Assembly: GCF_920984675.1 (NCBI RefSeq)
Contig: NZ_CAKLBV010000011.1
Location: 37,709 to 101,708 of the forward strand
Length of the DNA stretch: 64,000 bases
DNA from: Methylobacterium sp. Leaf118
Lineage (GTDB): Bacteria > Pseudomonadota > Alphaproteobacteria > Rhizobiales > Beijerinckiaceae
Reading direction: 5' to 3'
Shown: in pieces, positions 45,381 to 53,287 of the stretch
Numbering within the stretch: the stretch's first letter is position 1
Layout of the letters: each line of letters starts with the position of its first letter
Notes under the pieces: generated by a model
Databases searched by the model: none
What the model was told of the DNA's origin: nothing
What the model saw: only the letters and a program-made list of their open reading frames with translations
Made by a program: the position numbers and the translations under genes

Positions 45381-46393
45381 AGGGTCTCGGTGATTTTGGT
45401 GAGGCCGGCCGGCGCGTCCGGGTCGAGGCCGCGGCGGCGCGCCTCCGCCTCGATCGCCCGGTAGGCCGGGACCAGCATGGCGATGGGGTCGCAGGCCGGG
45501 TGCCCGTCGCCGAGCCAGGGCAGGGTGCCGTCGGGCCCGCCGCAGGCCTGCACCCGCAGGCCGTCCCGGCGCAGATCCCGGACGAGGCCGTCGATGCCGT
45601 CGGCCATCGCGTCCGCCTGCCGCAGCGCCAGAACCGGCGTGGCCGCCGAGACGGAGGCGCGGGGCCCGTGGCGCAGCTCCGCCGCCGAGTAGCCGAGCGC
45701 CGGCAGGCGCAGGGTCTCGGCGAGCTTCAGGGCGATCTCCCGCACCGTGCCGAGTCCGTGCCCGCGCCCGGTCACGAAGGCGGCGGGCGCGCCGCCGAGA
45801 TCCGCACCCCAGGCCGACCAGTCGAGGTCCTGCGCCCGGGCGAGGCGCTCGGGCAGGGCCGCGAGGCCCGCCTCGAGAGCGCCGTCGCCGGCCCAGGCCG
45901 CCACGAGGGCCGCGCCCGCGATCATCGAGTTCGTCACCGTCTTGGTCGCCGCGACCGCCCGCTCCGGGCCGGCCAGGATCGGCAGGACGAGATCGCTCGC
46001 CGTCGCGGCAGGGGATTCGGGATCGTTCACGAGGGCGAGCGTCAGCGCACCGCCCTCCCGGGCGGCCCGCGTGGCCGCCACGAGATCGGGCGAGCGGCCC
46101 GACTGCGAGACGACGACGAACAGGGCGCCCTCCATCTGCGGCGCACGGGCGTAGCCGGTCACCACGGAGGGCGCCGAGGCCGAGACCGGCAGGCCGAGCC
46201 GGGTCTCGATGAGATAGCGCAGGGCGACGCCGGCATGGCCCGAACTGCCCCGGCCGCACAGAACGACGAACGGGAAGGGTCTCGGCCGCAAGCTCTGCGC
46301 GATGCGGGCGGCGGCGCCTGATTCCAGCAACGCGGCGGCGGCGGCGGGGATCTCGGCGATCTCCCGCGCCATGAAGGTCGGCGTCGCGGTCAT
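45377..46393 (-). CDS. Double-SIS sugar isomerase/deaminase (glucosamine-6-phosphate deaminase NagB-II/AgaS type)
   Basis: The 338-residue product has two SIS domains. The first has VVLCGRGSSGHAGVALRYLI and VVVSQSGRSPDLVAATRAAR; the second has VTGRGHGLGTVREIALKLAE and ELRHGPRASVSA. This is the GlmS-C-terminal-like or NagB-II architecture without the glutaminase domain, so it likely deaminates and isomerises GlcN-6-P to Fru-6-P. Flanked by murQ and nagA with ATGA and GTGA overlaps, which supports that role. An alternative is an unlinked GlmS-like isomerase. Confidence 0.9.
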   Translation of the reverse strand: MTATPTFMAREIAEIPAAAAALLESGAAARIAQSLRPRPFPFVVLCGRGSSGHAGVALRYLIETRLGLPVSASAPSVVTGYARAPQMEGALFVVVSQSGRSPDLVAATRAAREGGALTLALVNDPESPAATASDLVLPILAGPERAVAATKTVTNSMIAGAALVAAWAGDGALEAGLAALPERLARAQDLDWSAWGADLGGAPAAFVTGRGHGLGTVREIALKLAETLRLPALGYSAAELRHGPRASVSAATPVLALRQADAMADGIDGLVRDLRRDGLRVQACGGPDGTLPWLGDGHPACDPIAMLVPAYRAIEAEARRRGLDPDAPAGLTKITETL

Positions 46394-47286
46394 GGTCCCG
46401 TCCCCTCGGATGGCTCGGCGAGCGCCCGGCGCAGGTTGCCGTCGTGGCGGGTGAGGCGCTGCTCGGCCTGGGCGCGGCTCGCCCCGCTCGCGATCAGCAC
46501 GGCGAGCTTGATGTCGCCCCCGGCCTCGGCGCTGGCACGGGTCGCCTCCGCCGCGCCGCAGCCGGCGAGTTCGGCCACCATCGCGACGCCGCGCGCCCGG
46601 AGCTTGCGGTTGCTCGCCCGCATCGCGACCATGCGCCCGCGATAGACCCGGCCGAGGCGGATCATCAGGAGCGTCGAGAACAGGTTGAGGATCACCTTCT
46701 GCGCGGTGCCGGCCTTCATCCGCGTCGAGCCCGCCAGCACCTCGGCCCCGGTCGCGGCCAGGATGCCGTGCGCGGCCACCTCCAGGATCGGCGTGCCGGG
46801 ATTGTTGGCGATGCCGACCGTGACCGCGCCGCGGGCGCGGGCGGCGGCCAGCACCGCGAGGGTGAAGGGGGTGCTGCCGCTCGCGGCCAAGCCCACCACC
46901 GCGTCGTCGGGGCCGATCTCCGCCCGGGCGACCCAGGCCTCGCCGTCTCCCTCCGAATCCTCCGCGTCCTCCACGGCCCGGAGCAGGGCGCCCTCGCCCC
47001 CGGCAATGGCGAAGGCGAGCCGCTCGCCCGGCCAGTCGAAGGTCGGGGGCAGTTCCGCCCCGTCCTGCACGCCGATCCGGGCGGAGGTACCCGCGCCGAC
47101 ATAGACGAGCCGCCCCCCCCGCCGCAGACCGGCCTCGGCGGCCTGCGCCGCCACCGCGATCGCCGGCAGCGCCGGGCCCACCGCCGCCACGGCCGCGAGT
47201 TGTCCCTCCCACAGCGCCCGGAGGATGTCGCCGCCCTCCCAGGCGTCGAGATCGACGTAGCGGGCGCTGGCGTCCTCGGTCCTCAT
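46390..47286 (-). CDS. murQ: N-acetylmuramic acid 6-phosphate etherase
   Basis: MurQ cleaves the lactyl ether of MurNAc-6-P to give GlcNAc-6-P and D-lactate. The 298-residue product has a single SIS domain with VYVGAGTSARIGVQDGAELP, the phosphate-binding GLAASGSTPFTLAVL, GIANNPGTPILEVA and GTAQKVILNLFSTLLMIRLG, all typical of MurQ, plus a C-terminal helical region. ATG 47286 is preceded by AGGCAGGG. It is the first gene of the operon. No MurNAc phosphotransferase or kinase (MurP or AnmK) lies in the window, so the phosphorylated substrate must be made elsewhere. Confidence 0.95.
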   Translation of the reverse strand: MRTEDASARYVDLDAWEGGDILRALWEGQLAAVAAVGPALPAIAVAAQAAEAGLRRGGRLVYVGAGTSARIGVQDGAELPPTFDWPGERLAFAIAGGEGALLRAVEDAEDSEGDGEAWVARAEIGPDDAVVGLAASGSTPFTLAVLAAARARGAVTVGIANNPGTPILEVAAHGILAATGAEVLAGSTRMKAGTAQKVILNLFSTLLMIRLGRVYRGRMVAMRASNRKLRARGVAMVAELAGCGAAEATRASAEAGGDIKLAVLIASGASRAQAEQRLTRHDGNLRRALAEPSEGTGP

Positions 47287-47654
47287 CCCTGCCTCATCGC
47301 ACTGACCCGTTCCCGGAGGCCCCGTCCGCCGGGGTCCGGCTCCCGCTTCATCAAGCGACGTCACCGGCACCGCGATCCCGCGGCCCCGACCCGTCCGTGC
47401 CGGGATATGGCGCAGGCGGAGGCCGGCGGGAGGGCCGCGCACCGGACTTCGCGGCAGGATCGGCCAAGAGACCGCGCAGCGATCGGTGCCGAGGGATCGG
47501 TAGACCGCGAAGCGATCGGTGCCGAGGGATCGGTTCCGGCCCCGCGGCGTTCGGTTGGCGCGATGCCGCCGGGGGCGGGCAAGCGGGCAGGCAAGCGCGG
47601 GCGCGAACGCGGGCCCTATTGCGGGCCCCATCGCGGGCCAGTGGGGGAGGACAG
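47287..47654. other. Divergent leader with 33-bp tandem repeat
   Basis: Holds the promoters of murQ (minus) and the nuclease-family gene (plus). A tandem repeat at 47469-47534 is listed separately. I see no gene. Confidence 0.5.
47469..47534. repeat. 33-bp tandem repeat, two copies
   Basis: AGACCGCGCAGCGATCGGTG begins the first copy (47469-47501); the second copy (47502-47534) differs at one base. Each ends CCGAGGGATCGGT. It could be an operator pair for the divergent promoters or slippage. Confidence 0.8.
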
Positions 47655-48473
47655 GTGGCGCAGGGCTCGATCGAGACGAAGCGGGCCGGTCCTGCGGCAC
47701 CGGCGGAGAGGGCCGCCCCGGGGGCTCCGGTGCGGCTCCTGACCTACAATGTCCGGCATTGCCGCGGCACCGACGGTCGGGTCGCCCCGGAGCGGGTGGC
47801 CGCGGTGATCGCCGCGACGGGCGCCGACATCGTCGCGCTGCAAGAGGTCGATGTCGGGCGGGCGCGCACCGGCGGCCTCGACCAGGCGGACGAGATCGCC
47901 CGGCTCGCCGGCCTCACTGCGCATTTCCACCCGGCGCTGCATATCGCGGAGGAGCGCTACGGCGACGCCGTGCTCACCCGCGGGCCCTCCCGGCTGGTGC
48001 GTGCCGGGCCGCTGCCCGGCCTTCTCCGGCGACCGGGCCTGGAGCCGCGGGGCGCCCTCTGGGTGGAGGTCGCGGTCGACGGAAGGCCGCTTCAGGTCTT
48101 CAACACCCATCTCGGCCTCCTCGGCCCGGAGCGCCTCGCCCAGGTCGAGGCCCTGCTCGGTCCCGAGTGGATCGGCGATCCGGATTGCCGGGCGCCCGTG
48201 GTTCTGCTCGGCGACTTCAACGCCACTGTCTGGTCGCGGGCCTACCGCCGGCTTGCCGGCCGCCTGCGCGACGCCCGGCGCGTGGCGGCGCACCGGGACG
48301 GGCTGCGGCGGGGCGCGACCTTCCCGAGCCGCTTCCCCCTGGTGCGCATCGACCACGTCTTCGTCGGCGAGGGGATCACCGTCGAGCGCGTGGCGGTCGT
48401 GGACGGCGCCGGCCCGCGCCGGGCCTCTGACCATTTGCCGGTGCTGGCCGACATCCGGATGGAAAGGGGTTGA
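47655..48473 (+). CDS. Endonuclease/exonuclease/phosphatase family protein
   Basis: The 272-residue product has the full EEP signature: LLTYNVRHCRG, IVALQEVDVG with the metal-binding Glu, QVFNTHLGLL, VVLLGDFNATVW, RIDHVFVGEG and RASDHLPVLADIRM with the catalytic Asp-His. GTG 47655 is supported by GGGGGAGGA. The group includes nucleases, sphingomyelinases and phosphoinositide phosphatases. Members encoded near phospholipase D and VTT membrane proteins, as here 3-5 kb away, often belong to lipid-remodelling clusters. The substrate cannot be read from the sequence. No signal peptide is present. Confidence 0.92.
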   Translation: MAQGSIETKRAGPAAPAERAAPGAPVRLLTYNVRHCRGTDGRVAPERVAAVIAATGADIVALQEVDVGRARTGGLDQADEIARLAGLTAHFHPALHIAEERYGDAVLTRGPSRLVRAGPLPGLLRRPGLEPRGALWVEVAVDGRPLQVFNTHLGLLGPERLAQVEALLGPEWIGDPDCRAPVVLLGDFNATVWSRAYRRLAGRLRDARRVAAHRDGLRRGATFPSRFPLVRIDHVFVGEGITVERVAVVDGAGPRRASDHLPVLADIRMERG

Positions 48474-48541
48474 GGGATCGCGCTCGGCCTCGCATGGTGA
48501 CGGCCCGCATACGGTCGACGGCGGAGGAGAGCGTTCAGACG

Positions 48542-49612
48542 ATGACGAAGGCAATCGGGAACCTGACCGGGCTCGGCCTGATGGCCGCCGCCACGCTCGG
48601 CTCCGGGATGGCCGCGGCCCAGCCGGCCAAGGCCCCGGCGCCGCGGATCGCGGTGGTCGCGACCGGCGGCACCATCGCGATGAAGGTCGATCCGGTGACC
48701 CATGCCCCGGTCCCCGCGCTCTCCGGTGAGGACCTGGTCTCGGCGGTGCCGAAGCTGAAGGACATCGCGACGATCGAGGTGACCGAGTTCAGCAACGTGC
48801 CGAGCGACTACATGGGCCCCGACCGCTGGCCTGCTTTGTCGCGCCGGATCGACGCGATCCTGGCCGATCCGGACGTGCGCGGCGCGATCGTGCTGCACGG
48901 GACCGACACCCTCGACCAGACCGCCTATTTCCTCGACCTGACCCTGACGAGCCGCAAGCCCGTCGTGCTGGTGGGCGCCCAGCGCAACGCCTCCGACGCG
49001 GATGCCGACGGGCCGCGCAACTTGCTCAACGCCGCCCGCCAGATTCTGGCCGAGGGTGCCGCCGAGATGGGCGTGACGGTGACGCTCAACCACCGCATCA
49101 ACGCCGCCCGCGAGGTGCGCAAGACCCACACCAGCAACGTCGAGACCTTCAATTCCGGCGAGGCGGGCATCCTCGGCTATGTCGACGAGGACCGCGTCGT
49201 GTTCAGCCGCAAGTCGCTGCGGCGCCAGACCCTTCCGCTGCCGGATCGGATGCCCCGGGTCGATCTCGTGGCGATGTATGCGGGCGCCGACGGCTCCCAG
49301 GTGCGGCACGCCGCCGAGAGCGGGGCCGAGGCGATCGTGGTGGAGGCCTATGGCTGGGGCAACGTCAACGCCGAGATGCACGACGCCATCGCCGAGGTAA
49401 TCGCCAAGGGCGTGCCGGTGATCGTGGCGACCCGCGTGCATGACGGGCGCGCCCTGCCGGTCTACGGCTTCAAGGGCGGCGGCAGCACCCTGCGCAAGGC
49501 CGGCGCGGTCTTCGCGGGCGACCTGACGCCCGACAAGGCCCGCATCCTGACCCTGATCGCCCTGCCGGACAGCAAGGACCGCGCGGCGCTCCAGGCGCTG
49601 TTCGACCGCTAG
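48542..49612 (+). CDS. ansB: Type II (periplasmic) L-asparaginase
   Basis: Converts asparagine to aspartate and ammonia. The 356-residue product has a Sec signal (TGLGLMAAATLGSGMAAAQ) and both threonine motifs: VVATGGTIAMK with the nucleophile Thr, and VLHGTDTLDQTAYFLDLTL with the Thr-Asp pair. KTHTSNVETFNSGEAGILGY is typical of type II enzymes. ATG 48542 follows GGAGGAG. The gene probably supplies nitrogen from external asparagine. Single gene with no transporter next to it. Confidence 0.94.
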   Translation: MTKAIGNLTGLGLMAAATLGSGMAAAQPAKAPAPRIAVVATGGTIAMKVDPVTHAPVPALSGEDLVSAVPKLKDIATIEVTEFSNVPSDYMGPDRWPALSRRIDAILADPDVRGAIVLHGTDTLDQTAYFLDLTLTSRKPVVLVGAQRNASDADADGPRNLLNAARQILAEGAAEMGVTVTLNHRINAAREVRKTHTSNVETFNSGEAGILGYVDEDRVVFSRKSLRRQTLPLPDRMPRVDLVAMYAGADGSQVRHAAESGAEAIVVEAYGWGNVNAEMHDAIAEVIAKGVPVIVATRVHDGRALPVYGFKGGGSTLRKAGAVFAGDLTPDKARILTLIALPDSKDRAALQALFDR

Positions 49613-49980
49613 GGTCGAAACCCAATCAGCGTGATCCCGCGAGGGGCCGCTTCCGACCGAGGCCGTGTGAAACGCGGAGGCTGCAGGAGGATCTCCCCTC
49701 GCACATCTTGGGGCAGCGCCGTGATCGGCTTCCTGGCAGCCTCTCGGCCGCCGTTCGAGCTGCTCGAATGGCAGTGGCGCAGAAGATTGTTCTACGACCT
49801 TCCCGTCGGAGCGGAGAAGCCCGCTCACGCCCCCAAAGGTCTTTCGAACCGTCAAACCGCCGGGGCTTCAACCCGAAAGGATCGGCTGTTTCCGAGCGCC
49901 GGCGTCCCCCGCTCGAGCGATGCTCCCCGAACCACCCGTAACGGCCACGCATCGGTTCCGCCGCTCGCGCGTTGAGGGCC
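49613..49980. other. Intergenic region, nothing recognised
   Basis: Short open frames on both strands are Arg/Ser/Pro-rich shadows. I see no RNA, repeat or gene. Confidence 0.5.
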
Positions 49981-50604
49981 ATGCTTGCGGAACATGATGT
50001 GCGAGACGCGACCGAGCGTGCGGCGGCCCGGACCGGATCCCTGGAGGCGGCGGACATCCGCGCCGGCGTGGCGCTGGCGCGCGGCAAGGATCATCCGGTG
50101 ATGCCGGCGGTGATCACGATGGGCGAGGTCGGGAGCTGGCAGGCGCTGCTCGCGATGTCCGCCGGCACGCTTGCCTGGGGCCTGCTCACCCGCGACCGGG
50201 CGCTCGCCGAGACCGGGGGGCGGATGCTCGCGGCGGGCACGCTGGCGAGCCTCGTCAAGACGAGCCTGAAGCGCACGCTCCACCGCACGCGGCCCAACGT
50301 CCTGATGGATACCGGCCGATACGCCCGCGGCCCGTTCGGGCCCAATGACGGGCCCTGGCAGTCCTTCCCCTCCGGCCACGCGGCGCTCAGCGTCGCCGTC
50401 GCCCGCGCGGTGGCCCGGGCCCGGCCGGGCCTGAGCGGGCCGGCCTACGCGACCGCCGCCGGCGTCGTGGCGGTGCAGCTCGTACGCGGCGCGCATTTCC
50501 CCGCCGACGTGGCGGCCGGCGCCCTCATCGGCCTCGCCGCCGAGGCGGCGACGGACCGGCTGGTCTCGGCGCGGCTGCCGCAGCGGGCCGAGCAGGCCCC
50601 CTGA
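49981..50604 (+). CDS. PAP2 superfamily phosphatase
   Basis: Membrane-associated lipid phosphatase of 207 residues. The three-part acid phosphatase signature is complete: KRTLHRTRPN, QSFPSGHAALS and RGAHFPADVAAG (catalytic His and Asp). Hydrophobic helices flank it (ALLAMSAGTLAWGLL, LIGLAAEAA). It likely dephosphorylates phosphatidic acid, undecaprenyl pyrophosphate or a similar lipid phosphate. ATG 49981 was chosen over TTG 49972. A repeat element starts at the stop codon. Confidence 0.9.
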   Translation: MLAEHDVRDATERAAARTGSLEAADIRAGVALARGKDHPVMPAVITMGEVGSWQALLAMSAGTLAWGLLTRDRALAETGGRMLAAGTLASLVKTSLKRTLHRTRPNVLMDTGRYARGPFGPNDGPWQSFPSGHAALSVAVARAVARARPGLSGPAYATAAGVVAVQLVRGAHFPADVAAGALIGLAAEAATDRLVSARLPQRAEQAP

Positions 50605-50709
50605 TACGGGCTCCGCTTGATCAAAGCGGAGCCCGTATCAGGCAAGCCCGCGCGGCGCTTGAGCGACGCCCAAATCCGCCATCCCGGAGGGATCAACCGG
50701 ATTTGGTAT
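50600..50709. repeat. 110-bp dispersed repeat, copy 2 (inverted relative to copy 1)
   Basis: Begins CCTGATACGGGCTCCGCTTG and ends CCGGATTTGGTAT, the reverse complement of 28357-28466 with a few mismatches. It abuts the PAP2 stop, so its hairpin may terminate transcription. Confidence 0.85.
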
Positions 50710-50888
50710 GAGGCCCGGCCAAGGTCCTACCAGGCGAACGGATCTCCTGGCCGCGCGCGAGGAGAGGGCTTCGGGCCGCGCACAGGGCATGATGCGTGCA
50801 GGGTTCTCCCCCTCCGGCAGGCGCCTTTGGCGACCGATCGACCGGGAGGGGGCAGCGCCGCCACCCATCCGGTCGGACCAAGAAAAGT

Positions 50889-52433
50889 CTACGCCTCGAC
50901 CGTCGTGCCGGGCTGGGCCGTCATCGACCCCTCCGGCACCAGCCCGCCGCCGGCCGCGCGCAGGGCCCTCCGCCGCCGCCAGGGGCGCCAGGCATCGGCG
51001 GTGCCGGCGGGATCACCGAGGTGGAAGGTCTCGACGAGGCGGGCGATGGGCCCGCGGGGGGAGGGCACGAGGGGGCACAGGCGCGGCGCGGGCATCAGAG
51101 CGGGATCGTCGAGGACGGCTCGCAGGGAGCCGCGCGCCCGCACGGCCTCCGCGAAGGTATCCGTGGGGCAGCCGCCGTGATGGCCGAGCAGGGCATGGAG
51201 CACACGGTCGAGGGCCGCGCGCCCCCGCGCATCGCCTTCGGGAATCTCGATCGAGAGATCGCACTCGGTGTCGTAGCCGAAGGAGCGGTTGTTGAGGTTG
51301 GTCGAGCCGATCCGCAGGAAGCGGCCGTCGATGATCGCGACCTTCGAATGGATCAGGATCGGCCGGCCCTTCGGCGTGTGCGGTGCGACGATCCGCAGGC
51401 GTCCGAAACGGTCGGCCCGACGCAGGCCCGCGATCAGGCCGCGGCGGGCGCTGTCCATGGTCAGGCGGTCGAAGCCGTTGGGGCTGCGCTCGGACAGGAC
51501 GATGACGATCTCGGGGCCGTCCGGCTCGGACAGGCGCGCCCGCAGGGCCTCGGCGGCGAGCGGCGCGGCGAGGTACTGGTTCTCGAGATAGATCGTCTCC
51601 CGGGCGCCCCGGATCGTCGCGAGGTAGAGGGCGGCGTTCTCGGTCACGGCCGACCGGCCGTCCACCGCGGGCTCGGTGCGGGAGAGGGCGACCTCGACCT
51701 CGGTGAGGAGCGGGGCGACGGCCTCCGGCCAGGGGTCGCTCGCCCGGTCCGGATCGGCCAGCGGATGCGAGAAGACCTCGCCGGTGGCCCGGCGCCAGCG
51801 CTCGTGGGCGAGTTCGCTGAGCGCCCCCGCGGCGGGGCCGTCGACCAGCATCATCACGTCGTGCCGGGGCGGGTATTCCTCGCCCGACGGCAGGCGGCGG
51901 CGCGGGTCACGGTCGCGGTGAGCGGGGGTGTCCCAGCGATTCACCTCGAAATCGCTGCCGCCGCAGAAGGCGATCCGATCGTCGATCACGAGGATCTTCT
52001 GGTGCTGGCAGGCGCCGAACGGCAGCGTGCCGTCGATGCGGAAATCGATGTCGGGTCCGAGGCTCTCCCGAACGGTGTCCGGCGTGTGGTCGTTGCCCGC
52101 CGAGATCGGCCAGGGCATGTCCCAGATCAGGATGCGGATGGCGAGTTCCGGCCGCTCGGCCTTCAGCGCGCGCAGCAGGTGGGCCATGCTCTCCCCGGCC
52201 TCCGGATCGGAGGGGGAGGGCAGCAGGCGCACGCGCGGGTCGAAGCTCCAGCCGATCAGGGTGATGCTCGCCCGCGCCTTCACCAGCGCGCTCCGGGCGG
52301 CGGCGAAATAGGCCGCCCCGTCATGGAGCACGGCGACACGCTCCGCACGCTCCCGCCGCCAGCAGGTCACGCCCGGCCGCAGCCAGTTTCCGGAAACCGG
52401 AGCCCCTTCGCCCGCCTCGATGTCGCGCCTCAT
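50889..52433 (-). CDS. Phospholipase D family protein
   Basis: The 514-residue product has two HKD motifs: HQKILVIDDRIAFCGGSDFE and HSKVAIIDGRFLRIGSTNLN, the latter followed by NRSFGYDTECDLSIEI. This is the plan of bacterial PLD and cardiolipin synthase-like enzymes, acting on phospholipid head groups by a phosphohistidine intermediate. There is no signal peptide or membrane helix. ATG 52433 overlaps the VTT gene stop by ATGA; in many bacteria these two domains are fused in one protein, so the pair very likely works together at the membrane. Confidence 0.93.
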   Translation of the reverse strand: MRRDIEAGEGAPVSGNWLRPGVTCWRRERAERVAVLHDGAAYFAAARSALVKARASITLIGWSFDPRVRLLPSPSDPEAGESMAHLLRALKAERPELAIRILIWDMPWPISAGNDHTPDTVRESLGPDIDFRIDGTLPFGACQHQKILVIDDRIAFCGGSDFEVNRWDTPAHRDRDPRRRLPSGEEYPPRHDVMMLVDGPAAGALSELAHERWRRATGEVFSHPLADPDRASDPWPEAVAPLLTEVEVALSRTEPAVDGRSAVTENAALYLATIRGARETIYLENQYLAAPLAAEALRARLSEPDGPEIVIVLSERSPNGFDRLTMDSARRGLIAGLRRADRFGRLRIVAPHTPKGRPILIHSKVAIIDGRFLRIGSTNLNNRSFGYDTECDLSIEIPEGDARGRAALDRVLHALLGHHGGCPTDTFAEAVRARGSLRAVLDDPALMPAPRLCPLVPSPRGPIARLVETFHLGDPAGTADAWRPWRRRRALRAAGGGLVPEGSMTAQPGTTVEA

Positions 52434-53182
52434 GCGAATTCCGATCGCTCCCCACCTGCCGCGTCCGCCGGAACGGAATGCCCCTCGCGCCGCTCCGACG
52501 CCCCCCCTGGTCCCGCCTCGAGCTTGGCCTTGACCCGCCGTCGGGTCAGTTCGACGGCGACGACGGTCGCCACGAGGCCGAGGCCGAGGCCGAGGGTGAT
52601 CCAGTGGGTCGGCTCGTCGCTGCCCGCCCGGCGGCCGATCGCCCCGAGATAGACGCAGACCACCGTGCCCGGCAGCATCCCGATCACCGTCGAGACCAGA
52701 TAGGCCGTGGTGCCGACATCGGTCACGCCGAGGGCGTAGTTCTGCGCGTTGAAGGGCACGAACGGGCTCAACCGCATCAGTGTGAGCAGCCGCCAGCCGC
52801 CGTCGCCGACCGCCTCGACGGTGGCGCGCAGGCGCGGCTTGCGGTCGATCAGCCGTCGCAGCCGATCGCGGAACAGGTAGCGGGCGGCGAAGAAGGCGAG
52901 CCACGAGCCGAGGGTCGCCGCGACCAGCACCACCGGCATCACCGCCCAGCCATAGGCCACGGCCCCCGCGATGGTGAGCGGCGTGCCCGGCACGACGAGG
53001 AGCGTGGCGAGGAAGAACAGGGCGCCGAAGATCAGGAGCCCGTAGGGGCCGAAGCCGTTGGCCCAATCCGAGAAGGCGCGCAGCCACGCATCGACGGGCA
53101 GGAGAGACCAGGCCCCCACGGCCAGGGCGGCGGCGGCCGCCGTCACAAGCCAGGTGCGGGCCCAGTGGCGGGCGTTGTCCAT
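52430..53182 (-). CDS. TVP38/TMEM64 family (VTT/DedA-like) membrane protein
   Basis: About 250 residues with six hydrophobic segments. The VTT core is LLIFGALFFLATLLVVPGTP, TIAGAVAYGW, GSWLAFFAARYLFRDRLRRL and the loop RLSPFVPFNAQNYALGVTDV with conserved Pro/Phe/Asn. Relatives are lipid scramblases or flippases. ATG 53182 was chosen; TTG 53218 is also open. A cytoplasmic Arg/Lys-rich tail closes the protein. Upstream partner of the phospholipase D gene. Confidence 0.92.
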   Translation of the reverse strand: MDNARHWARTWLVTAAAAALAVGAWSLLPVDAWLRAFSDWANGFGPYGLLIFGALFFLATLLVVPGTPLTIAGAVAYGWAVMPVVLVAATLGSWLAFFAARYLFRDRLRRLIDRKPRLRATVEAVGDGGWRLLTLMRLSPFVPFNAQNYALGVTDVGTTAYLVSTVIGMLPGTVVCVYLGAIGRRAGSDEPTHWITLGLGLGLVATVVAVELTRRRVKAKLEAGPGGASERREGHSVPADAAGGERSEFA

Positions 53183-53287
53183 GATCGCGTGCTGCTCGGA
53201 AACGGTTACGCTCGACAAGTCCGGGGGCCGCCGAGTCGTTCCCGGATGTCCCCTCCGTCCCGAAGCGAAACGCCGGCCCGAACGCCG

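Noticed and set aside
49631..49975. Open frames after the asparaginase gene
   Set aside because: Low-quality composition on both strands and no conserved motif.
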